Positions 44,494 through 52,809 of a DNA stretch of 64,000 nucleotides are shown in pieces. A model generated the notes under the pieces. The model saw only the letters and a list, made by a program, of their open reading frames with translations. It ran no database searches and was not told where the DNA came from. Source of the stretch: Pseudarthrobacter sp. NamB4 (GTDB lineage Bacteria; Actinomycetota; Actinomycetes; Actinomycetales; Micrococcaceae); assembly GCF_005796185.1 (NCBI RefSeq), contig NZ_VAHM01000018.1, positions 1 to 64,000 of the forward strand, written 5' to 3'. Positions within the stretch are counted from its first letter, which is position 1. Every line of letters begins with the position of its first letter. The translations under genes and the position numbers were made by a program.

Positions 44494-45593
44494 GCGCCGT
44501 GCCGCACGACCAGCCATTGGACGAGCCGTTGGACCAGCCGGCGGAGTACATCCTGCCGCTGCGCTGGACTGACGATGCGGACCTCCCGGAACTGGTTGCC
44601 TACCTCCGGCACCTCACCGGCTGGATCGCGGTCACGGTGGTGGACGGCTCACCCCCCGCCCTCTTTGAACGCCACCGTGCGCTGTTCCCTCCTGCCGTCC
44701 GGCATATCCGACCGGAAGCAGGCACTGAACCAGGCCGTGAACCAGGACCCGCGCCGCGCGGAGGCAACGGCAAGGTTGCCGGGGTGATGACCGGAGTGCG
44801 CGCGGCCTCGGCGGAGCTGCTGGTAATAGCCGACGACGACGTGCGCTACACGCGGGAGTCCCTCGCCGCCGTCGTCCATCACCTTGGTTGGGCAGAGGTT
44901 GTGCGGCCGCAGAACTACTTCGATTCCCTGCCATGGCACGCCTGGTGGGACACCTCCCGGACCCTGATCAACCGGGCCTGGTCGGACGACTTTCCCGGGA
45001 CGCTGGGGGTCCGCCGGAGTGCGCTGCTGGCAACCGGCGGCTACGATCCCGTGCTGTTCGAAAACCTCGAACTGATCCGGACCATTAAGGCGGCAGGCGG
45101 CCGGGAGAGAATCCTTCCGGACCTGTTCGTGGCCCGCAGGCCGCCCAAGGCACGGCATTTCCTGAAGCAGCGCGTCCGGCAGGCATACGACAACTTCGCC
45201 CAGCCGCGCAGGCTTGCCGTGGAGCTCGCGCTGCTTCCACTGCTTGTTGGCGCAGCCTGCCTGCCCGCGCGGCACCGCCGGAACGCCCTCCTGGGCCTGG
45301 CCGCCGCGCCCGCAGTCGCCGCCGAGGTTGGCCGGCGGCGGCACAACGGAACTGCGGTCTTTCCGCTGGGTGCGGTACCGTTCGCCCCGCTCTGGGCCCT
45401 GGAACGGGCGGTTTGCATGTGGATTGCGCTCGGATACCGGCTGGCCGGAGGCGTACCGTATGCGGGAACCAGGCTCAAAACGGCAGCCCATCCGCAAGCC
45501 GAGCTCCGGCGGCGGCACCACGGCAAACTCGCTGGAACGGGCCAGCGGGATGAACAGGTTTCCACCAGCACAACAGAGCAGGAGCAAGCATGA
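44490..45593 (+). CDS. GT2-type glycosyltransferase
   Basis: A 367-residue protein with a nucleotide-sugar transferase domain: VVDGSPP near 51, the DDD metal motif (115-117) in VIADDDVRYT, and GTLGVRRSALLATGGYDPVLFENLELIRTI. The C-terminal third (about 240-320) has hydrophobic stretches that may anchor it to the membrane. Donor and acceptor are unknown. ATGA overlaps with both flanking genes point to co-translation with the di-iron and CDGSH proteins. Confidence 0.83.
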   Translation: MSAVPHDQPLDEPLDQPAEYILPLRWTDDADLPELVAYLRHLTGWIAVTVVDGSPPALFERHRALFPPAVRHIRPEAGTEPGREPGPAPRGGNGKVAGVMTGVRAASAELLVIADDDVRYTRESLAAVVHHLGWAEVVRPQNYFDSLPWHAWWDTSRTLINRAWSDDFPGTLGVRRSALLATGGYDPVLFENLELIRTIKAAGGRERILPDLFVARRPPKARHFLKQRVRQAYDNFAQPRRLAVELALLPLLVGAACLPARHRRNALLGLAAAPAVAAEVGRRRHNGTAVFPLGAVPFAPLWALERAVCMWIALGYRLAGGVPYAGTRLKTAAHPQAELRRRHHGKLAGTGQRDEQVSTSTTEQEQA

Positions 45594-45805
45594 ACCAGGA
45601 ACCACCAGAGAGCTCCATCGTGGTCTGCCCGGACGGACCGCTAATTGTGCGCGGCGACTTCGAAATCGTGACGCCTTCCGGGGAGCCGGTTCCCCGCGAG
45701 AGGAAGACAGTAGCGCTGTGCCGGTGCGGGGCTTCGGCCATCAAGCCGTATTGCGACGGTACCCACAAGATGATCAAGTTCCGGACGGAACCGCCCTCCC
45801 CCTGA
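45590..45805 (+). CDS. CDGSH-type iron-sulfur protein
   Basis: A 71-residue protein with a single CDGSH motif: Cys44, Cys46, Cys55 and His59 in LCRCGASAIKPYCDGTHK, the ligands of a redox-active, pH-labile [2Fe-2S] cluster. No membrane span. Likely passes electrons or clusters; as the third gene of the overlapping trio it is a natural reductant candidate for the di-iron protein (inference). Confidence 0.92.
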   Translation: MNQEPPESSIVVCPDGPLIVRGDFEIVTPSGEPVPRERKTVALCRCGASAIKPYCDGTHKMIKFRTEPPSP

Positions 45806-45887
45806 TTCGCCGCCTTGTGCCACCTGCCCGGCTGCTGTGCAGCTAGGCTGGGTGCAGTCCGTTTACCGCCCGCAAGGAGTACTAGGA

Positions 45888-46151
45888 ATGAATTTCTTCA
45901 TCAAGCTGCTCGGCACCGGAATCAGCCTCGGCGCCGGCTTCCTCGGTACCAAGATGGTCAACACCATCTGGGAAAAGACCACCGGACGGAAGCCGCCCAC
46001 CGGCAAGGACGAGGATGTTCCCACCAGCCTGCAGTCCGCGCTGACGTTCGCGCTGATCTCCGCTTCAGTCAGCACCATCATCCAGGTCCTGGCCAACCGC
46101 GGCACCCAGCGTGCCATCACCCGGTTCGCCAAGACCCAGGACATCGTCTAG
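45888..46151 (+). CDS. DUF4235 membrane protein
   Basis: An 87-residue protein with two hydrophobic segments (about 4-25 and 50-68) typical of DUF4235: LGTGISLGAGFLGTKMVNTIWEKTTGRKPP and ALTFALISASVSTIIQVLANRG. AAGGAG lies eight bases before the ATG. Function unknown. Confidence 0.85.
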   Translation: MNFFIKLLGTGISLGAGFLGTKMVNTIWEKTTGRKPPTGKDEDVPTSLQSALTFALISASVSTIIQVLANRGTQRAITRFAKTQDIV

Positions 46152-46171
46152 GGCTCACTGCAGGACGGAGA

Positions 46172-46582
46172 TCAGTCTCCCCGGCCGCCGTCGGAACCGT
46201 CCTCCCGGGCGGCCCTGGCGGCGGCTTTCTGCACCACGGCCTCCAGCTCATCCGAGGTAAGGAGCTCGCGGTGCAGGTGCTTGGTGCGGTAGCCCGCGCG
46301 GCCCACCATGTGGGCGGACACCGGCACGGTGAGCAGCTGGAAGATCCAGGCCACCAGCAGGACGGGCCAAACCCACCAGGTGCGCATCTGCAGCCCGATG
46401 GACGCCAGGAGCAGGAACAGGCCCAGCACCTGCGGCTTGGTGGCAGCATGCATCCGGCTCAACAGGTCCGGGAACCGCAGCAGGCCGATGGCCGCACCCA
46501 GGGACATGATGGCGCCAACGATCATGAATACCGCGGACAGCATGTCCACCCAGGCATCCGGGCTGGTGCGATCAGGATTCAT
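46172..46582 (-). CDS. mrpG: Na+/H+ antiporter subunit G
   Basis: A 136-residue small subunit of the Mrp complex with three spans; GAIMSLGAAIGLLRFPDLLSRMHAATKPQVLG is the MnhG/PhaG signature. Last gene of the mrpACDEFG operon; its start overlaps mrpF by eleven bases. The C-terminal tail is charged and cytoplasmic. Confidence 0.93.
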   Translation of the reverse strand: MNPDRTSPDAWVDMLSAVFMIVGAIMSLGAAIGLLRFPDLLSRMHAATKPQVLGLFLLLASIGLQMRTWWVWPVLLVAWIFQLLTVPVSAHMVGRAGYRTKHLHRELLTSDELEAVVQKAAARAAREDGSDGGRGD

Positions 46583-46850
46583 TGGGCTGCTCCCTCCGGT
46601 CTGCCACGAACCTTGCCACCGTCACGGACCCGATGAAGCCAATGATCGAGATGGCCACCACCAGCATCAGGTTGTTCAGGTGCCGGTTGACGGCCATGTC
46701 AACGCACAGGGCGCCGCCCAGGATGGCCAGCAGGACATCCGTTGCCAGTACCCGGTCCAGCAGGGAGGGTCCGCGGGAGATCCGCACAATCGCGCCGGCC
46801 GCCGCAAGCGAAAAGATCACGGCGGTTACCACCAGGACAATGTTCATCAT
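46572..46850 (-). CDS. mrpF: Na+/H+ antiporter subunit F
   Basis: A 92-residue protein with three spans; VRISRGPSLLDRVLATDVLLAILGGALC is the MnhF signature. Overlaps mrpE by four bases and mrpG by eleven. Confidence 0.93.
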   Translation of the reverse strand: MMNIVLVVTAVIFSLAAAGAIVRISRGPSLLDRVLATDVLLAILGGALCVDMAVNRHLNNLMLVVAISIIGFIGSVTVARFVADRREQPNES

Positions 46851-47392
46851 GCGGTAGCCTCCATACGCAGGGTTTCCAGTTCTTCCTTGGTGCCCATGAT
46901 CCTGATCAGCCCCGCCTCAATGGACCGCACTTCCTGCTTCAGGCTTTCAACGCGCTGCGGAGAGCTGATGTTCAGGGCGTGCAGATAGAGGGTGGAGGTT
47001 GAACGGTCCACCTCCACCACCAGTGAACCTGGAATCAGGGAAATCACGTGGCCGGTGGCCGTGACCATCAGGTCCTGCCGGCTCCGCAGCGGCACAGCGA
47101 CGACGGCGTTGGTCACCTTTGGTCCGCGCGCCACCGCGAGGTAGAGGAGCTGTGCGCTGGCAGCGGCAACCTTTCCCAGGAACACGAGCGCAAAGGGGAT
47201 GGCGTAGAGGATGTTGAAGCGGCCGCTGAGTTCCACCGGCGGAAGGTAGAACAGCCGTGCCACTGCCACGGCCAGCAGTGCTCCGAACAAGAGGTTGCCC
47301 GGGCTGAAGTCCTGCCACAGGGCTCCCCAGACAATCACCAGCCACACCAGGAGCGGCAACTCCTGGCGGAGCGAAATCCGACGGCGGCTCAT
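46847..47392 (-). CDS. mrpE: Na+/H+ antiporter subunit E
   Basis: A 181-residue membrane subunit. Two N-terminal spans, then YFATVARGPKVTNAVV-type region and VISLIPGSLVVEVDRSTSTLYLHAL, the MnhE core. Overlaps mrpD and mrpF by four bases each, so translation runs through the operon. Confidence 0.92.
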   Translation of the reverse strand: MSRRRISLRQELPLLVWLVIVWGALWQDFSPGNLLFGALLAVAVARLFYLPPVELSGRFNILYAIPFALVFLGKVAAASAQLLYLAVARGPKVTNAVVAVPLRSRQDLMVTATGHVISLIPGSLVVEVDRSTSTLYLHALNISSPQRVESLKQEVRSIEAGLIRIMGTKEELETLRMEATA

Positions 47393-49035
47393 CGCCCTCC
47401 TCCCGAGGTCAGGGCCGGCGGCACCACAGTGTCATCACCGAGCACGGCGTGGACGTAGGCGGACCTGTCCAGCATGTCCTCCGCGGCCTGGTCAGAGACC
47501 GTGAACAGCGGTCCGGCAAAAACAGTCAGGGCTATGCCGAGCACCACCAGCCCCGCGGTGGAGCCAACCATGGTGCGGGGCAGGAGGGTGACAACGTCCT
47601 GATTGGCGGCGTTCCGTTTTGCGCTGTTCCGTTTTGCGCCCGGCCCGACCATGGTCCGGGCAGCAGGTGCAGCAGGTGTAGCCAGCAGCACAGGGTCCGG
47701 ATGTTCGGCGTCGGAGGGCCTCCGCCAGAACGCGCGGTTCCACACCCTGGCGATGGCCAGCAGGGTCAGGAGGCTGGTAACCACGCCGCCGATCACCAGG
47801 GCGTAGGCCAGTGGCGTGCCAAGTGCGATGCCGGCCTGCATGAGGCCCACTTTCCCCAGGAAGCCGGAGAACGGCGGGATGCCGGCCAGGTTCATGGCCG
47901 GCACGAAGAACAGCAGTGCCAGCAGCGGCGACAGCTTGGCCAGGCCGCCCAGCCGGTCCACGGAGGAGCTGCCGCCCCTGCGTTCAATCAGGCCTGTCAC
48001 CAGGAACAGGCTGGTCTGGATGGTGATGTGGTGTGCCACGTAGAAGACCGCGGCGCCCAGCCCTGCAACCGAGGACATGGCCAGGCCGAACACCATGTAC
48101 CCGATGTGGCTCACCAGGGTGAAGGACAGCAGACGTTTGATGTCGCTTTGCGCCAGGGCACCCAGGATTCCCACCACCATGGTCAGCAGCGCCGCCACCA
48201 TCAGCGGCGTGTTGAGGGAGTCACCGGGGAAGAGCAGGGTTTCCGTCCGCACCATCGCATAGACGCCCACCTTGGTGAGCAGGCCGGCGAACACCGCCGT
48301 GACCGGCGCCGGCGCTGTCGGGTAGGAGTCCGGCAGCCAGAAGGACAGCGGGAACACAGCGGCCTTGATGCCGAACGCCACCAGCAGCATCACGTGCAGG
48401 AGCGTCCGGGTGCCCTGGTCCAGCTCACCCAGCTTGATGGCAAGGTCCGCCATGTTGACGGTTCCGGTGGCTCCGTAAACCATGGCGATGGAGATCAGGA
48501 ACAGCACCGAGGACACCACGGACACCACCACGTAGGTGACGCCGGCCCGGATGCGGGGTCCGGTGCCGCCCAGTGTCATCAGCACATAGCTCGCCGTCAG
48601 CAGGATCTCGAAGCCCACATAGAGGTTGAAGAGGTCGCCGGAGAGGAAGGCGTTGGACACCCCGGCCACCAGGATGAGGTAGGTGGGGTGGAAGATCGAC
48701 ACCGGTGCGTCCTGGTCGCCGTCGGCCATGCCCTGCCCGGTGGCATACACCAGCACGGCAAGGCTGACCGCCGAGGAAACCACCAGCATCAGGGACGAGA
48801 ACTGGTCCACCACCAGCACGATGCCCCACGGCGGCAGCCAGCCGCCGATGGTCACGGCAACCGTGCCGCCGTCGCAAACGGAGGCCAGCAGGAGGCATTC
48901 CAGCAGGAGGGTGAGGGACAGCAACCCGATACTGACGGCACGCTGGGCGCGTGAGTGCCGGATCAGCAGGAAGGTCAGGGCGGCGCCCAGGATGGGAAGT
49001 ACGACGGCGAGCGGGGCCAGGGATGCGAGGTTCAC
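47389..49035 (-). CDS. mrpD: Na+/H+ antiporter subunit D
   Basis: A 548-residue protein homologous to respiratory complex I antiporter-like subunits. The Proton_antipo_M core (about 125-420) has FEILLTASYVLM, KAAVFPLSFWLPDSYPTAPAPVTAVFAGLLTKVG with conserved Lys and Pro, and LVSHIGYMVFGLAM. An extra 60-residue basic loop near 445-510 separates the last spans. Part of the proton or sodium path. Confidence 0.95.
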   Translation of the reverse strand: MNLASLAPLAVVLPILGAALTFLLIRHSRAQRAVSIGLLSLTLLLECLLLASVCDGGTVAVTIGGWLPPWGIVLVVDQFSSLMLVVSSAVSLAVLVYATGQGMADGDQDAPVSIFHPTYLILVAGVSNAFLSGDLFNLYVGFEILLTASYVLMTLGGTGPRIRAGVTYVVVSVVSSVLFLISIAMVYGATGTVNMADLAIKLGELDQGTRTLLHVMLLVAFGIKAAVFPLSFWLPDSYPTAPAPVTAVFAGLLTKVGVYAMVRTETLLFPGDSLNTPLMVAALLTMVVGILGALAQSDIKRLLSFTLVSHIGYMVFGLAMSSVAGLGAAVFYVAHHITIQTSLFLVTGLIERRGGSSSVDRLGGLAKLSPLLALLFFVPAMNLAGIPPFSGFLGKVGLMQAGIALGTPLAYALVIGGVVTSLLTLLAIARVWNRAFWRRPSDAEHPDPVLLATPAAPAARTMVGPGAKRNSAKRNAANQDVVTLLPRTMVGSTAGLVVLGIALTVFAGPLFTVSDQAAEDMLDRSAYVHAVLGDDTVVPPALTSGGGR

Positions 49036-49550
49036 CTTCCGCCTCCGTCCGGACGTGGGGCAACGTTCGCAGAGCCCGGTTTTTCTTCTTCGACTGCGGC
49101 TTCCGCAGGCATTTCGCGGCCGCCGGCCATGACGGTGACCGGGAACTCGGACGTCTCGGCGGGGATCACGGCGTCATCCTCAGCATCGAAGCTCGGAGTT
49201 TCCGCCACCCGGAGGTCTTCGATGTCAGCCTGGATCTCATCGCGCCGCGCCAACACCCAGGTGCGGTAGATGATGCCGAGCATAAAGGCGGTCACGGCGA
49301 AGGAGATGACGATGGACGTCAGGATCAGTGCCTGTGGGAGGGGATCGTTGTAGTCCCCCGCAGCGGGGTCCTTCGAATACAGCGGGGCCAGCCCGGCGTA
49401 CCCGCCGGTGGCAAGGATCAGCAGGTTGGTGGCATTGGCCAGCAGCATTAGGCCCAGCAGGACCCGGGTCAGGCTGCGTTCCAGGATCAGGTAGATGCCG
49501 CACGCGTACAGCGCCCCCATCACGATCAGCAGTGTCAGGTTCACGCTCAT
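49032..49550 (-). CDS. mrpC: Na+/H+ antiporter subunit C
   Basis: A 172-residue protein: a NuoK-like three-span core (about 1-115, YLILERSLTRVLLGLMLLANATNLLIL) followed by an acidic cytoplasmic tail of about 55 residues not needed for the core fold. Four-base overlaps with mrpA and mrpD. Confidence 0.94.
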   Translation of the reverse strand: MSVNLTLLIVMGALYACGIYLILERSLTRVLLGLMLLANATNLLILATGGYAGLAPLYSKDPAAGDYNDPLPQALILTSIVISFAVTAFMLGIIYRTWVLARRDEIQADIEDLRVAETPSFDAEDDAVIPAETSEFPVTVMAGGREMPAEAAVEEEKPGSANVAPRPDGGGR

Positions 49551-52500
49551 GCTTGCCCGCCCTTTGCGGTGGTCCCGGCTGTGCTGCCGCTGAAATCCTG
49601 TCCTTTGGCTGCAGAGGCGGGGAATGAATCAAGTACAGATTCCTGCTGCCCGGCCGGTCCCTCGCCGTGCTCGGCGGCCGACCGCTCTTCAACGTGTTCG
49701 TCGATCTCGGCCCCGAGGCTCCGCAGGACATCCAGCACCAGGCCCACCACCACGATGTACACGCCGATATCGAAGATGGTGGAGGTGACGAACTTGATGT
49801 CCCCGAACACCGGAAGCCAGAGTTCGATGATGGCCGTCTGGAACACCTGGCCACCCAGCAGCAGCGGCACCACCCCGGACGCTGCCGCAACGGCCAGCCC
49901 GATCCCCAGTAGAGTCCCGGCGCTCACCGGGGTAGCCTCGCTCAGCTCGAACCGCCCGCCCGCGAGGTAGCGGATGGTCAATGCGAGGCCTGCGGTGAGG
50001 CCGCCGGCGAAGCCGCCGCCTGGGAGGTTATGGCCAGCCAGCAGAAGGTAGAGCGAGAAGATGATCATGGAGTGGAAGACCAGCCGGGTGACCACCTCAA
50101 AAATGATGGACCGGCGTTCCGGGGCCAAGGTGCGGCCTGCCACGATCCAGGCGTCCCGGGCCGCAGCGGCGAACTTCCGGCTGACGGCCAGTGCGGCGGC
50201 ATCACGGGAACCGGGATTGGCCAAACGGTAGCGGCCCACCGTTCCCTCCGCCACCGTGGCGGCATTCTTGATCCGGTCGCCGCGTCCGCGGATGAAGATC
50301 AGGCTCGCAACGCCGGTGGCTGCGAGGGCCAGGACCGTGATCTCGCCGAACGTGTCCCATGCCCGGATGTCCACGAGCGTCACGTTGACGATGTTGAGTC
50401 CGCCGCCGCCCTCGTAGGCGAGGCGCGGGAACTCGAGGGAGACCGGTATGGCGGTCCGGGCACCCATCGCGTAGATCGCGGCGAACACCATGGTGACGCC
50501 GAAGCTGAGGCCGATGATCACGCGGACTACCCGGTATTTGCCGCCGGTGCGGTCGCGGAGTTCGGGCGGCAGGCTCCGCAGCGCCAGGACGAAAGCCACC
50601 AGGATGATGGTCTCCACCAGCATCTGCGTCAGCGCGAGGTCCGGGGCGCCCTGCAGCGCAAACATCAGGGCGATGCCGTATCCGGTAACTGAGACCATCA
50701 GGACCGCAAGGAACCGCTTGTTGGCCTTGACGGCCGCCAGCGCGCCGATCACGATTGCCGCACCCACCACCAGCTGGAGCGGGGAATTGGGGTCCACCAG
50801 GTAGATGCCGTCCGGCAGTGGTTTGCCGGCCAGCAGGATGGCGGACAGGGGAAGAATGAAAGCGACACTCAGGATGACGGCGAGGTAGTAATACAGGGAA
50901 CCGCGCTGGGTGCGGCCCGTAATCCACACCGCCACGTCATCAAGCGCACCGATGGTGTACTGGTACGCCTTGTCCCCGTCCACCCACGGCGGCACCAGGG
51001 ACTGCACCCGTGAAACGGCGTCGCGGCCAAAGTACATGGCCAGGCCCAGCGCGAAGGTGAGGGCGGTCAACCCCAGGGCAGGAGTGAAGCCATGCCACAG
51101 CGCAAGGTGGCCGGCCTGGTCAGCGGGCGTGCCGGCGTCGGAATCGGTGGAGGCAAACAAGGCGGCGTACGGCTGGATCCACCCGTCCACGGGAACTGGC
51201 CACACGCCGTAGATGATGGTCAGGAGGCTCAGGACGGCGGGCGCGGCGAGGAAGGAGGGCCTGATGGCCCTGAAGGGCGTGCGCTCCACGCCGGGTTTGA
51301 CCGCGAAAGCACCCCACATGAAGCGGGCACTGTAGGCAAAGGTGAGGACGGAGCCAATGACGATCCCGGCAAGCACCACCGTTCCCCGCGATCCTGCCGC
51401 AGGGTCCGCCGCATGGTGGACGAACGCCTCCAGCACCGATTCCTTGGCCACGAAGCCGCCGAGCAGGGGTACGCCCGCCATGGAGGCGGCCCCGATGCCC
51501 GCCACGACGCCCAGGGCCCGGGACGACCTGAAGACGCCGGAGAGCTTGCGGACATCGCGTGTCCCTGACTGGTGGTCGATGATGCCCACCACCAGGAACA
51601 GGCTGGCCTTGAACAGTCCGTGGGCCAGGAGCATCGCCAGGCCGGCGAGCGCCGCATCGGGGGTGCCCAGGCCCACCACCATGGTGAGGAAACCAAGCTG
51701 GCTGACGGTGCCGTAGGCCAGGATGAGCTTGATGTCAGTCTGCCGCAGTGCCCGGTAGCCGCCCACCAGCATGGTGGCGAGGCCGAGCCCCAGCACCACC
51801 GGCTGCCAGTAGGCCGCCTCGGAGAAACCTGGAGCGAGCCTCGCCACGAGGTAGATCCCGGCCTTGACCATCGCGGCGGCGTGCAGGTAGGCACTGACGG
51901 GGGTAGGGGCCGCCATGGCGCCGGGGAGCCAGAAGTGGAACGGGACCAGGGCGGACTTGGTGATGGCGCCCACCAGGATGAGGACGACGGCGGCACCCAC
52001 CGCTGGCCCCGTGGCTCCGTCAACCAGGGCGGGCGCCTGCTCCAGGATGGCGGAAATGCGGTAGGTTCGTGCGGCGTGGCCCAGCATGATGAGCCCCACG
52101 AGCATCGCAAGCCCGCCGGCGGTGGTGACCATGAGCGCCTGAAGCGCGGAGCGCCGTGCCGCCAGCCGGGTCCGCGCGTACCCGATCAGGAGGTAGGACA
52201 GGATGGTGGTGAGTTCCCAGAAGATGAACAGCAGCAGCAGGTCATCCGCCACCACCAGTCCGAACATGGCGCCGGCAAAGGCCAGCAGCTGGGCACCGAA
52301 ACCGCCGAGGTCCTGGTCTCTTTTCTTGAAGTACCTGGCGCAATAGACCAGCACCAGGGCACCGACCCCAAGCACCAGCAGCGACATGACCCAGGCCAGG
52401 GCGTCCATCCGGAAGGCGAACTCAAGCTGGAGGCCCGGGATCCACGGGACCACCTCTTCAACGGCACCCTGCTCCGAGTAGACCGGACCATGCTGGAACA

Positions 52501-52630
52501 GCAGCCAGGCAAAGGAGGCGGCGGGAACAGCAGCGAGCGCGTAGAAGGCGTTCCGGCCCCAGGCCCTGAAGAGGAAAGGCGCCAGGGCAGCCACCGAAAA
52601 GTGCACGGCAAGGACTGTAATCACTGGCAT
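49547..52630 (-). CDS. mrpA: Na+/H+ antiporter subunit A fused to B
   Basis: A 1027-residue protein. The NuoL-like N-terminal part (about 1-560) has the proton channel motifs FFWELTTILSYLLIGYAR, KSALVPFHFWLPGAMAAPTPVSAYLHAAAMVKAGIYL-type Lys/Glu residues. A DUF4040 region (about 610-700, ALMFALQGAPDLALTQMLVETI) and an MnhB domain (about 840-965, LLLAGHNLPGGGFAGGL) follow, so MrpB is fused. First gene of a six-gene operon expelling Na+ or Li+ in exchange for protons. Confidence 0.95.
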   Translation of the reverse strand: MPVITVLAVHFSVAALAPFLFRAWGRNAFYALAAVPAASFAWLLFQHGPVYSEQGAVEEVVPWIPGLQLEFAFRMDALAWVMSLLVLGVGALVLVYCARYFKKRDQDLGGFGAQLLAFAGAMFGLVVADDLLLLFIFWELTTILSYLLIGYARTRLAARRSALQALMVTTAGGLAMLVGLIMLGHAARTYRISAILEQAPALVDGATGPAVGAAVVLILVGAITKSALVPFHFWLPGAMAAPTPVSAYLHAAAMVKAGIYLVARLAPGFSEAAYWQPVVLGLGLATMLVGGYRALRQTDIKLILAYGTVSQLGFLTMVVGLGTPDAALAGLAMLLAHGLFKASLFLVVGIIDHQSGTRDVRKLSGVFRSSRALGVVAGIGAASMAGVPLLGGFVAKESVLEAFVHHAADPAAGSRGTVVLAGIVIGSVLTFAYSARFMWGAFAVKPGVERTPFRAIRPSFLAAPAVLSLLTIIYGVWPVPVDGWIQPYAALFASTDSDAGTPADQAGHLALWHGFTPALGLTALTFALGLAMYFGRDAVSRVQSLVPPWVDGDKAYQYTIGALDDVAVWITGRTQRGSLYYYLAVILSVAFILPLSAILLAGKPLPDGIYLVDPNSPLQLVVGAAIVIGALAAVKANKRFLAVLMVSVTGYGIALMFALQGAPDLALTQMLVETIILVAFVLALRSLPPELRDRTGGKYRVVRVIIGLSFGVTMVFAAIYAMGARTAIPVSLEFPRLAYEGGGGLNIVNVTLVDIRAWDTFGEITVLALAATGVASLIFIRGRGDRIKNAATVAEGTVGRYRLANPGSRDAAALAVSRKFAAAARDAWIVAGRTLAPERRSIIFEVVTRLVFHSMIIFSLYLLLAGHNLPGGGFAGGLTAGLALTIRYLAGGRFELSEATPVSAGTLLGIGLAVAAASGVVPLLLGGQVFQTAIIELWLPVFGDIKFVTSTIFDIGVYIVVVGLVLDVLRSLGAEIDEHVEERSAAEHGEGPAGQQESVLDSFPASAAKGQDFSGSTAGTTAKGGQA

Positions 52631-52809
52631 CTCCGCAGCGTCAGGGTTTCGATTGTCAAAAGTTGGAGCAGGCGGTTCATTCGTTAGGTCCGGGAAGGTT
52701 CAGTTTATCAAGGCTTCTGTATCGCTTCCGCCGCCAATGTTGTATCCTTTCCTGCTTTCCCCGGCCTGACTGGCCCCGGTTCCGCCGGGTGTTCGCCGCC
52801 GCGGATACG

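Noticed and set aside
47449..48954. 501-codon frame antisense to mrpD
   Set aside because: His/Gln/Gly-rich translation typical of the complement of hydrophobic membrane protein codons.
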